Source: Devosia ureilytica
Lineage (GTDB): Bacteria; Pseudomonadota; Alphaproteobacteria; Rhizobiales; Devosiaceae
Length of the DNA stretch: 64,000 bases
Direction of reading: 5' to 3'
NCBI RefSeq assembly: GCF_024273195.1
Contig: NZ_JAMZCU010000004.1
Span: forward strand, 124,001-188,000
The notes beneath the pieces were generated by a model that ran no database searches, was not told where the DNA came from, and worked only from the letters and a program-made list of their open reading frames with translations. Positions 43,168 through 50,795 of the stretch are shown here, in pieces (the first letter of the stretch is position 1; every line of letters starts with the position of its first letter). The position numbers and the translations under genes are program-made.

Positions 43168-44064
43168 ATGGCACTGGCAGAAGAAACAGTCGACGTCATC
43201 ACGGTGCGCGACCTGACCTATACCTACAAGGGCCAAGCCAAGCCGGCTGTTGATGGCATCAGCTTTTCCGTGCAACGGGGGGAGATCTTTGGCCTGCTCG
43301 GGCCTTCGGGCGCCGGCAAGAGCACCACGCAAAAGGTTCTCACCCGGCAGCAGCGCAGCTATTCGGGCAGCGTGACTATCCTGGGCAAGGACCTCTCCCA
43401 ATGGGGGCAGGACTATTTCGAGCGCATCGGCGTCGGCTTTGAACTGCCCAATCACTATCTGAAGTTCACCGCGCGGGAGAACCTGGCCTTCTTTGCCTCG
43501 CTGTATGCCAGGCCGAGCCGCGACCCGCGCGACATGATGGCTCTGGTGGGGCTTGAGGACTATGCCGACAAGAAGGTCGAGACGTTCTCCAAGGGTATGC
43601 GCATGCGCCTCAACTTCGTGCGCGCCATCCAGCATGACCCCGAGCTGATCTTTCTCGACGAACCCACCGCGGGGCTCGACCCGGTCAATGCCGGCATCGT
43701 CAAGCAGCTGATCGCCGGCCTTGCCCGCGACGGCAAGACTGTGGTCCTCACCACCCACAACATGAACGATGTCGACCAGCTCTGCGACCGCATATCCTTC
43801 ATGGTCGACGGACGCTTTGCCGCCCTCGACCGGCCACAGGCGCTCAAGGCGGCCCACGGCCGCCGGATGGTTGCCGTTACGCCTGAAACCGGCCCCGTCG
43901 AAGAGTTCGCCATGGACGGATTGGGCGAAAACGCGCGCTTTCTCGACATGCTTCGGGCTGGACGCATCGAGCGCATCCACTCCCAGGAAGCCAGTCTCGA
44001 CAAGGTCTTTACCGACGTCACCGGCCACCGGCTGGACCAGGCCGAACCCGAGGCCGTGTCATGA
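43168..44064 (+). CDS. ABC transporter ATP-binding protein (drug/antibiotic exporter type)
   Basis: A 298-residue ATPase from ATG 43168 with AAGGAG 7 bases ahead. Walker A GPSGAGKST, signature FSKGMRMRLNFVRAI, Walker B LIFLDEPTAGLDP, switch His in LTTHNMNDVDQLCD; a C-terminal extension of about 60 residues follows as in drug exporters. Powers the two permeases next to it. The next gene overlaps by 4 bp. The arrangement matches fluoroquinolone-export-like three-gene systems, but substrates are unknown. Confidence 0.92.
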   Translation: MALAEETVDVITVRDLTYTYKGQAKPAVDGISFSVQRGEIFGLLGPSGAGKSTTQKVLTRQQRSYSGSVTILGKDLSQWGQDYFERIGVGFELPNHYLKFTARENLAFFASLYARPSRDPRDMMALVGLEDYADKKVETFSKGMRMRLNFVRAIQHDPELIFLDEPTAGLDPVNAGIVKQLIAGLARDGKTVVLTTHNMNDVDQLCDRISFMVDGRFAALDRPQALKAAHGRRMVAVTPETGPVEEFAMDGLGENARFLDMLRAGRIERIHSQEASLDKVFTDVTGHRLDQAEPEAVS

Positions 44065-44786
44065 ACGCGATCCTCTGGCGCCTTGTTGGCTGGGACGTGC
44101 AATTGCAGGCGCGGGAAAACATCTATGCCTTCACGGCAATGACCACCCTGGCCTTTGCCATTTTCCTCTCCCTGCTCCCGCCGGACGCGCCACCCACTGT
44201 CTTTACCCTCGTACTGTTCTTCGATCCCGCCATTGTCGGCGCCAGTTTTGTGGGCTCCATCGTCTTGATGGAGCGCAGCCAGAACACGCTGTCGGCCCTG
44301 TCCGTCTCGCCGGCGTCCGCGCGTCACTACATCATCGCCAAGATCATCACCCTGACCCTTCTGGCCATCGTGGGGAGCCTGTTTCTGGTTGCCGTGGCCT
44401 ATTGGGTGCCGCCCATCGACATGATCCTGCGCTTCACCATCGCCCTGGTCTTTACCGGCGCTGTCGGCGTGCTGGGTGGATTGCTGATCGTGGCCGGCGC
44501 CAATTCGATGAACCATTTCATCGCCCGCGCCATGCCCATCACCATCATCCTGTTCCTGCCGCTGCTCTCCCATTTCGGCGCCGTCACCGGCGTCTGGCAA
44601 TGGCTGCTCTTCGCCATCAATCCGGGCCACGCCATGCTGCGGATGATGCTTTGGGCCGCCGATCCGACAGCCGTCACCCTCGCCGATATCGTCTACGCGT
44701 TCGCCTATCTCGCTGTAGCGGGGGTACTGCTCTTTCGCTGGGCAGTCGGCGTCTACAGCTCCGAACTCAGTCGCGTCGAGGAATAG
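44061..44786 (+). CDS. ABC-2 type permease, exporter subunit 1
   Basis: A 241-residue membrane protein with six hydrophobic segments, for example AFAIFLSLLPPDAPPTVFTL and FFDPAIVGASFVGSIVLMER. SQNTLSALSVSPASARHYII is typical of ABC-2 drug exporters. It overlaps the ATPase gene and precedes the second permease by 9 bp; the two permeases likely form a heterodimer. Confidence 0.88.
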   Translation: MNAILWRLVGWDVQLQARENIYAFTAMTTLAFAIFLSLLPPDAPPTVFTLVLFFDPAIVGASFVGSIVLMERSQNTLSALSVSPASARHYIIAKIITLTLLAIVGSLFLVAVAYWVPPIDMILRFTIALVFTGAVGVLGGLLIVAGANSMNHFIARAMPITIILFLPLLSHFGAVTGVWQWLLFAINPGHAMLRMMLWAADPTAVTLADIVYAFAYLAVAGVLLFRWAVGVYSSELSRVEE

Positions 44787-44795
44787 GAGCCAGCC

Positions 44796-45503
44796 ATGAA
44801 CCAGATCCTCACCGTCGTCCGCCAGGACATCATCTCGATCACCCGGGACAGTGTCATGGTCAATATCGTGGTCATGCTGTTCGTGCTGGCCGCCGCCGCC
44901 GCCATTCTTCGCCACATGGGTGTTTACCCCGAGTGGTGGCACAATACCCAGCTGCTGCTGTTGCTCTGCTACATGCCCGGCATGGGCTATCTGTTCGCAA
45001 TGCTCATCGTCGATGAAATGGATAGCGGCGTGAACCAGGCGCTGCTGGTCAGCCCGGCCTCGGTCATGGGTGTCCTCTGGGCGCGCGTTGCCCTGCCGAC
45101 GCTATTCGTCATCGGCTACGCATTTCTGTTCATCTACGCAGCCCAGGCCATAGCCCTGCCCTTCGAGCAATGGCTGCTGCCGGTGCTGACCATGTCGCTG
45201 GCTGTCTCCTGGGTCACGCTACTGGTCCCTGCCCTCTCCCGCGACAAGGTCCAGGCGCTGGGCCTTTTCAAGATCCTAAACCTCTATGTCGCCATCGCGA
45301 CAGTTGGCCTCTTCATCCCCGCCGATGCCTGGTATCGCCCCGTTTTGTGGCTGACCCCGGCCAGCTGGGCTCTCAACGGCATCGAGGCTTTCGTCGCCGG
45401 AAATGTGGGCGCTGGCTATGGCTGGTCGGTCGGCGGCCTCATCTTTTTCGGTCTCTTGGTCGCCCACGCAGCCTGGCTTTACCTGCGCCGGCAGTCGCGC
45501 TGA
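44796..45503 (+). CDS. ABC-2 type permease, exporter subunit 2
   Basis: A 235-residue membrane protein, also six segments: MVNIVVMLFVLAAAAAILRH, LLLLLCYMPGMGYLFAMLIV, LTPASWALNGIEAFVAGNVG. The ALLVSPASVMGVLWARVALP block parallels the one in the partner subunit. Converges on the chromate transporter gene with 2 bp between stops. Confidence 0.88.
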   Translation: MNQILTVVRQDIISITRDSVMVNIVVMLFVLAAAAAILRHMGVYPEWWHNTQLLLLLCYMPGMGYLFAMLIVDEMDSGVNQALLVSPASVMGVLWARVALPTLFVIGYAFLFIYAAQAIALPFEQWLLPVLTMSLAVSWVTLLVPALSRDKVQALGLFKILNLYVAIATVGLFIPADAWYRPVLWLTPASWALNGIEAFVAGNVGAGYGWSVGGLIFFGLLVAHAAWLYLRRQSR

Positions 45504-45505
45504 GG

Positions 45506-46864
45506 TCAGACAAGGGTTTGCAGCAAGAGCCCCGCGGCCGCGCACAACCCCAACGTCCGCAGCACCCCCCACTTCATGAAGAACAGCGAAAATGCTGCGA
45601 GCAGCGTCAGCAAAACCGCCAGCAAATCCAGCGTCGACCACGCCGGCAACGGCAGGTTGAGCGGCCCCCGGCCCAATCGCCCGACTTCGCCGAACAGCAC
45701 GTGGAGCGCAAACCAGAGTGCCAGGTTGAAGATCACCCCGACAACGGCTGCGGTGATGGCGCCCAAGGCGCCCGCCAGCGCCCGATTGGATCGGAGGCGT
45801 TCGATATAGGGCGCGCCGAGGAATATCCAGAGAAAGCAAGGCACGAAGGTCACCCAGGTTGCCAGCGCTGCACCCAGCACCCCGCCCCACAGCGGCGGCA
45901 CTCCCGAGGGATCGCGAAACCCGGCAAGATAACCGACAAAGCTCAGCACCAGGACCAGCGGGCCCGGTGTGGTTTCGGCGAGCGCCAGGCCATCGAGCAT
46001 TTCCCCGGGCTGCAACCATCCAAAATTGCCCACCGCCTCACTGGCGACATAGGCGAGCACCGCATAGGCGCCGCCAAAGGTCACGACAGCCATCTGCGAG
46101 AAGAAGCCCATGATGTCGAGATAGGAACTATCCCAACCCCAGAGCACCACCACCGGCACCAGGGGCGCAACCCAGAGACCACCCCATATTGCGGTCACAG
46201 CGGCAGCACGCCGCCAGCTCGGGTCCACCTGCGATACGTCCTGGTCGATCACCGCGCTCATTTGCGGAACGGCGCCGGCAGATTTGTGCCCGCCTCCCGC
46301 CAGCAGGTCAGGGCGTTGCCGTGCGACAAGGTAGCCGATCAACCCCGCACCAAGCACCACCACGGGAAATGGCACCGAAAAAGCGAACAATGCGAGAAAG
46401 GCTCCCAGCGCCAACCCATAGGAGACCCAATTCTTGAGTGCCCGCCGCGCCACTCGGATAAGCGCTTCGATGACAATGGCCAGCACAGCCGCCTTGAGGC
46501 CAAAAAAGATGCTGGCCACCCAATCGAGCTGCTGAAACAGGGCATATCCCGTCGCCAGCGCCAGAATGACCGCGAAGCCGGGCAGCACAAAGAGCACTCC
46601 CGCAGCCACGCCTCCACGCCAGCCGTGCAGCAACCAGCCGACATAGGTCGCCAGTTGTTGGGCCTCGGGTCCGGGCAGCAGCATGCAATAGTTGAGAGCA
46701 TGGAGGAACCGGGCCTCAGAAATCCAGCGCCGCTCCTCCACCAGCTCCTTGTGCATCAATGCTATCTGCCCCGCAGGCCCGCCAAACGAGAGAAATCCGA
46801 TCTTGGCCCAGACTTTCAGTGCCTGTGAAAAAGTCGGATGGGGTGGTGCTAAGTCGTCGCTCAT
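45506..46864 (-). CDS. chrA: Chromate transporter ChrA (CHR family, long form)
   Basis: A 452-residue proton-linked chromate efflux protein, the two-domain form. The first CHR domain begins WAKIGFLSFGGPAGQIALMH with LLPGPEAQQLATYVGWLLHG; the second contains FFSQMAVVTFGGAYAVLAYV and LAETTPGPLVLVLSFVGYLA. Ten or more hydrophobic segments are visible. No linked chrB regulator is seen. Confidence 0.9.
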   Translation of the reverse strand: MSDDLAPPHPTFSQALKVWAKIGFLSFGGPAGQIALMHKELVEERRWISEARFLHALNYCMLLPGPEAQQLATYVGWLLHGWRGGVAAGVLFVLPGFAVILALATGYALFQQLDWVASIFFGLKAAVLAIVIEALIRVARRALKNWVSYGLALGAFLALFAFSVPFPVVVLGAGLIGYLVARQRPDLLAGGGHKSAGAVPQMSAVIDQDVSQVDPSWRRAAAVTAIWGGLWVAPLVPVVVLWGWDSSYLDIMGFFSQMAVVTFGGAYAVLAYVASEAVGNFGWLQPGEMLDGLALAETTPGPLVLVLSFVGYLAGFRDPSGVPPLWGGVLGAALATWVTFVPCFLWIFLGAPYIERLRSNRALAGALGAITAAVVGVIFNLALWFALHVLFGEVGRLGRGPLNLPLPAWSTLDLLAVLLTLLAAFSLFFMKWGVLRTLGLCAAAGLLLQTLV

Positions 46865-46887
46865 GGAACCCTGCTGGACCAGACGTG

Positions 46888-47712
46888 CTATTTGGGTACC
46901 ACGACCTCACGGTCCATCACCATGGTCTGGAAGCGCGACGGTATGGTGACATGGCTGCCCGAGCCCGCACCCGCTCCGCTTAGGCAAAAATCGCCGCGAT
47001 TGGCCCGATCAACCCAGGGCCTCATGCGCCGCAAATTCTCATCGACGCCCATCGACTGCTCATGCGGCGTTTCCACCAGCAGGTGGTCGAGCGCATAGGA
47101 ATAGCTGTCGTAGCGATAGTTGAGAGCGCGAACGAACCACTCGATATGCCACTGATTTTCGGTGCGACGTGCAGCGACATTGTCGGCAACGCTTTGCTCG
47201 ATGCCGCCCAACTCCGCCAGCGCGACCCGACGCTGCCGGTCAACCTCCTGAACCGCGCAGATCGACTGGAACGTGGTTGGCAGCGTATCGAAATCGGCCT
47301 GGATATGGCGGCCGACCGTGCTGTAGCGCGTTGGAGACGATTGATAGGTCGTGGTGCGCAACCATGTGTAATAGCGCTCCGTCGTGTATCGAAAATCGCG
47401 GGCCGGACCGATGCGGGTGCGCTGTAATTCAACCGAGGTGTCGAACATCCAGTCGCGGCCATGCGCGGCAATCAGGAACCGCCAGGTGCGGTCGTGCATC
47501 TCCCGTTCCTGATCGGTCTGGTTGAGGTTGGAAACCGGTTCCTTGCGGTTTGTCGCAATCAGGTCGCCAGCATAAGGCATGACCGTATCGTGCAGAACAC
47601 CAGGTTGCGCTCGGCCGAAATCGCCCACAGGTCGGGCCACGCACCCGACTGCCAATGCAGCCATGACGGTCAATGCAATTGTGCGGACCAAGGGTCCGGC
47701 CAGGCTAGACAC
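46888..47712 (-). CDS. Hypothetical lipoprotein
   Basis: A 274-residue protein. I start at the GTG at 47712, which overlaps the stop of the preceding 60-residue gene; it gives a compact signal peptide (RTIALTVMAALAVGC) with a good lipobox and lipidated Cys at about position 24. The alternative ATG 47772 would lengthen the signal region. The mature part is charged and helical with many Tyr/Trp/Arg (RYTTERYYTWLRTTTYQSS, NVAARRTENQWHIEWFVRAL). No family recognised. Confidence 0.6.
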   Translation of the reverse strand: MSSLAGPLVRTIALTVMAALAVGCVARPVGDFGRAQPGVLHDTVMPYAGDLIATNRKEPVSNLNQTDQEREMHDRTWRFLIAAHGRDWMFDTSVELQRTRIGPARDFRYTTERYYTWLRTTTYQSSPTRYSTVGRHIQADFDTLPTTFQSICAVQEVDRQRRVALAELGGIEQSVADNVAARRTENQWHIEWFVRALNYRYDSYSYALDHLLVETPHEQSMGVDENLRRMRPWVDRANRGDFCLSGAGAGSGSHVTIPSRFQTMVMDREVVVPK

Positions 47713-47887
47713 GCTTGCGCTTGCGCCTTGTGTCGCTGTGATTGGTTGGTGGCGACGGCGTCCCGCGTTCATAACGCACCCCGGTAAACATCAGGATCTG
47801 AGCGTCGCCGGAGCTTTGTATTCCAGCATTGGCAGATTTCTTCCGCCCCTCGAACTTCAACAGCTTTCCCAAGCCGACCTCCTGCAT
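47705..47887 (-). CDS. Small basic conserved hypothetical, 60 residues
   Basis: ATG at 47887 with GGGGGAG 6 bases upstream. The central AQILMFTGVRYERGTPSPP resembles short proteins I remember as widely conserved in Rhizobiales, usually ending in a run of basic residues, here SDTRRKRKRV. Its stop codon overlaps the start of the lipoprotein gene. Cytoplasmic, function unknown. Confidence 0.7.
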   Translation of the reverse strand: MQEVGLGKLLKFEGRKKSANAGIQSSGDAQILMFTGVRYERGTPSPPTNHSDTRRKRKRV

Positions 47888-48052
47888 GTGCCGCTCCCCC
47901 GTCCCTAGTGGGGGCTGCGAGTTCAGTGAATCATAGTCCGGCGCGACGCCCCTCGCGCTGAACCCCATTAAGAGATCGTCAAGGTTAACAGTCTGCTAAC
48001 GAATTGACGGCAAGAGTTGGTCTCGCATCAAATTCGATGCCAGAACGAGTCG

Positions 48053-49210
48053 ATGGTTCCGCCGGAAATGCTTGGATTTCAGCCCTACGAGACCTTTCAG
48101 CTATTGATCGAGACGGGTGGCGTTGACCGCACCAACACCCTGCTCATCGCGGCCTGTGATGCCTATACGCGTCGCGGCAAGCCGACGGTTCCCGAAATGG
48201 AACAATTCGAAGTGCTGGCAGCGCGCCTGTTTCCGACGGCTGGCCCCCAGGCCCGCGCCAAGGGCGCTGCCATTCTGGGACGTGCCGAACTGCTTTCGCC
48301 GGCGCTGGAGCGGCTGGTGGTCGACAATATCGGCGAAGATCTCATCCCCTTCCTCGAAGGGGCAGCCGAACTTTCCGACCAGACCATGCTCGATATTATC
48401 GCGCGTTACGATGTCCCGGCCTGCGCCACCCTGGCGCTACGCGGCGACCTCTCCAATGTTGTACTGGCCAAGCTGTTCCAGATGAATTCGCGCAAGGTCT
48501 ATCGCGCCCTGGCCGCCAACGGTCAGATCACGCCGCGCGGCGCTTATCTCAGCGCCCTCGCCCGCTCCGCCCAGATGGATCACCTTGTCGCTGAGGCCCT
48601 GGGGCGCCGTGATGATTTCGACGCGGCCCTTCTCGCGCCAGCCTTTTTCGATCTGTCCGACGCTCATCGCGTCAAGGTCATCCAGGCATTTGCCAACCGC
48701 ACGACGCCGCCAGCCCCGATCTCCCGGACCATTGAGCAGCTTTCCGTGGCCAGTGGCGAATTGACCAAGGCGCTGATGAAACTGTTTTCAGAAAACCGTC
48801 GCCCCGAGGTGACGCGTCTGCTGGCCCAGATCACCGGTCTTGACGAAGTGCGGTGTGGGCAGATTGCCCATGACGTGACTGGCGCCGCCCTTTTTGTCAT
48901 CCTGCGGGCCTTTGGCGCCACCGCCTATGACGGCCTGAAAGTGCTTATTCACGCCACCAGCCACGACAGCGAGCGATCGCGAGCACTGGCCGACTTTGCC
49001 ACTCTTTTCGGCGCCGTCTCGTCCGAGTCTATGGCGTATCTGATGAGTGCCTGGCGTGGGGAGGTGAATCTGCTTGAACTCTCCAAGCCGCAGCACCAGC
49101 CCTTTACCCAGACCAGCAAGCGTACCGCTGCCATGAGCCCGGCACACAATCCTGTTGTCGAACAGGCCATCGAGGCCCTCGCCAAGATCGGCGTGCGCCG
49201 CGCCAGCTGA
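48053..49210 (+). CDS. DUF2336 domain protein
   Basis: A 385-residue helical-repeat protein from ATG 48053 (a TTG further upstream is less likely). HEAT-like repeats recur: LSPALERLVVDNIGEDLIPF, RYDVPACATLALRGDLSNVV, LSALARSAQMDHLVAEALGR, as in DUF2336 proteins of alphaproteobacteria. There is no signal or membrane segment, so it is a cytoplasmic protein, probably a binding scaffold. Upstream 165 bp holds no gene; a shared terminator follows. Confidence 0.85.
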   Translation: MVPPEMLGFQPYETFQLLIETGGVDRTNTLLIAACDAYTRRGKPTVPEMEQFEVLAARLFPTAGPQARAKGAAILGRAELLSPALERLVVDNIGEDLIPFLEGAAELSDQTMLDIIARYDVPACATLALRGDLSNVVLAKLFQMNSRKVYRALAANGQITPRGAYLSALARSAQMDHLVAEALGRRDDFDAALLAPAFFDLSDAHRVKVIQAFANRTTPPAPISRTIEQLSVASGELTKALMKLFSENRRPEVTRLLAQITGLDEVRCGQIAHDVTGAALFVILRAFGATAYDGLKVLIHATSHDSERSRALADFATLFGAVSSESMAYLMSAWRGEVNLLELSKPQHQPFTQTSKRTAAMSPAHNPVVEQAIEALAKIGVRRAS

Positions 49211-49231
49211 CGGCCGCTTCACCGAAACAAG

Positions 49232-49258
49232 AAGCCCCTGGACCAGGTTCGGGGGCTT
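49232..49258. terminator. Bidirectional intrinsic terminator between convergent genes
   Basis: AAGCCCC (49232-49238) and GGGGCTT (49252-49258) form a stem around a 13-base loop, followed by TTTCTT on the plus strand. It lies between the DUF2336 stop (49210) and the DUF1491 stop (49262), so it can serve both. Confidence 0.65.
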
Positions 49259-49261
49259 TTC

Positions 49262-49609
49262 TTATGGCTTGGGCTCGCGCACGAGATCGATATCCAGATC
49301 GTCGCTGCGCTGATCGATACTGAGGACCCACAGGTCCGGGTCGAAATCGATCTCCCGCTCGATGCGCTCACGGACCTTGCCTGGTTCGACCCGTTGGAAG
49401 CGGCGCTGGAACACTGGCCCTGCTTCATCTCCGCGGCTGATGGTGGGCGCGGGCGTGTAGAGCGAACGCGTGCCATCCAGATGATCGACTTCGATGAACA
49501 CCTGGCCCGCTATCGGATCACCACGCCTGGCCACCACGCACATATTGCCCATATCGTTGTGGCGCCGCACGAAGGCCATGCACCACAGATCGCTACGCAG
49601 GCTGGCCAC
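49262..49609 (-). CDS. DUF1491 protein
   Basis: A 115-residue protein starting at GTG 49609, 1 bp after the stop of the peptidoglycan-binding gene. It opens SLRSDLWCMAFVRRHNDMGN and has VVARRGDPIAGQVFIEVDHL, then DPDLWVLSIDQRSDDLDIDL, the pattern of DUF1491. Function is unknown; by translational coupling it may belong to the envelope/kinase cluster upstream. Confidence 0.87.
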   Translation of the reverse strand: MASLRSDLWCMAFVRRHNDMGNMCVVARRGDPIAGQVFIEVDHLDGTRSLYTPAPTISRGDEAGPVFQRRFQRVEPGKVRERIEREIDFDPDLWVLSIDQRSDDLDIDLVREPKP

Positions 49610-49610
49610 G

Positions 49611-50795
49611 TCAGATCGTCGCGCCGGCCTTGACCAGCAGTTCCACCAGATCGGGCTGAACCTGACCGGTCATCTTGTAGCGGTGAAAGTTCTCAAACTC
49701 GCGGATCGCCCTTGAGGTTTCGGCGCCGGGGCGACCGTCGATGGGTCCACGGAAAAACCCGAGGCTGGCAAGGCCGCTCTGGATTTGAGTGACCAGGGCC
49801 GCGTCAGTTGCAGGCGGCACGGCGGCCGTATTCACGCCGACAGCGCTGGCCACCTGAACCGCCTGCGGCTGGGCAACCGGCTGAACCTGCGCAGGCATGG
49901 GCTGGGTTTGCGTCTGCGCCGATAGGCTTGGCAACGTGGCGCGCGGGACCGGCGGCGCACTCGTGGACGGCGCCGAACCCCGCGAGCCATCAACAGCGGC
50001 GATGATGGAATCAATTGTTTCGGCGGCCGACTGGGCAACGTCGTCAAACACCTGCTCGGCCGGCGACAGCGCCGGTAGTCGCGCTACCAGCTGATCCTGA
50101 TGCACGGCTGGAGCAGGTGCCGGGGTCACAACTGCAACCGGCTGCGGCTGCGCAACGGGAGCGGGCGCGACCGCCTGAGGTTGCGGGGCAATTGGCGTCG
50201 TTGTCCGCCCAGCTGCGTCCGAGCCGAGGATGGCCTCGACAACCGCCGCATCGTTGGCGCCCGTCGGCGTCATGCCGTTCCGCAGCTCAAAGGCGCGGAT
50301 CGCCTCGGCCGTCTTGGGGCCGTAGTAGCCATCGACCTTGCCGGAAAACAGCTGCAGCTCAAAAAGCTTCTTCTGCACGGCAAACATTTCGGCATTGCCG
50401 ACCGGGGCAGTGGGAATCACCGGCGCGGGCGCGGCAGAGACGCTGCCAGTGGTCTCTGTGCTTGCCGGGATAGCGGGCAATGTCTCAACCGCGCTGGTCC
50501 GTTCAGTCGGGCGTTCGACAACCGGCGTCGGCAAGGGCGCCACGACATCCCGCGATGGGGCAAAAAACGGCGAGGGATGCTCGGTCGTCTGGAAAAACAG
50601 TGCATTGCTGCCGGCGAGCGCCGTCATGGTGACCATGGCCAGAAGGCCGGTTGATGCCAATGGCGCGCGCATGTAGCGCGAAAAAGACCACATCCCCGCT
50701 CGGCCAAGTGTGCTGAGCAGGGCGCTGCCTGCCATAAGCGGCAGCTGGGTGAAGGTCGAAGCCGTCATTGCGCTTTTCTTTTTTCGTTTGGCCAT
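49611..50795 (-). CDS. Membrane-anchored peptidoglycan-binding protein, two PGB domains
   Basis: A 394-residue protein. A basic N-terminus (AKRKKKSA) and a membrane segment near residues 48-68 are followed by a Pro/Ala/Gln-rich linker and two PG_binding_1 domains: FAVQKKLFELQLFSGKVDGY with YGPKTAEAIRAFELRNGM near 140-185, and IQSGLASLGFFRGPIDGRPG near 340-380. The Pro/Gln/Ala linker (AQPQPVAVVTPAPAPA) is low complexity. It overlaps the end of the kinase gene by 31 bp, so the two are linked: a murein-contacting partner for a cell-cycle-type kinase is a reasonable inference. Confidence 0.82.
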   Translation of the reverse strand: MAKRKKKSAMTASTFTQLPLMAGSALLSTLGRAGMWSFSRYMRAPLASTGLLAMVTMTALAGSNALFFQTTEHPSPFFAPSRDVVAPLPTPVVERPTERTSAVETLPAIPASTETTGSVSAAPAPVIPTAPVGNAEMFAVQKKLFELQLFSGKVDGYYGPKTAEAIRAFELRNGMTPTGANDAAVVEAILGSDAAGRTTTPIAPQPQAVAPAPVAQPQPVAVVTPAPAPAVHQDQLVARLPALSPAEQVFDDVAQSAAETIDSIIAAVDGSRGSAPSTSAPPVPRATLPSLSAQTQTQPMPAQVQPVAQPQAVQVASAVGVNTAAVPPATDAALVTQIQSGLASLGFFRGPIDGRPGAETSRAIREFENFHRYKMTGQVQPDLVELLVKAGATI

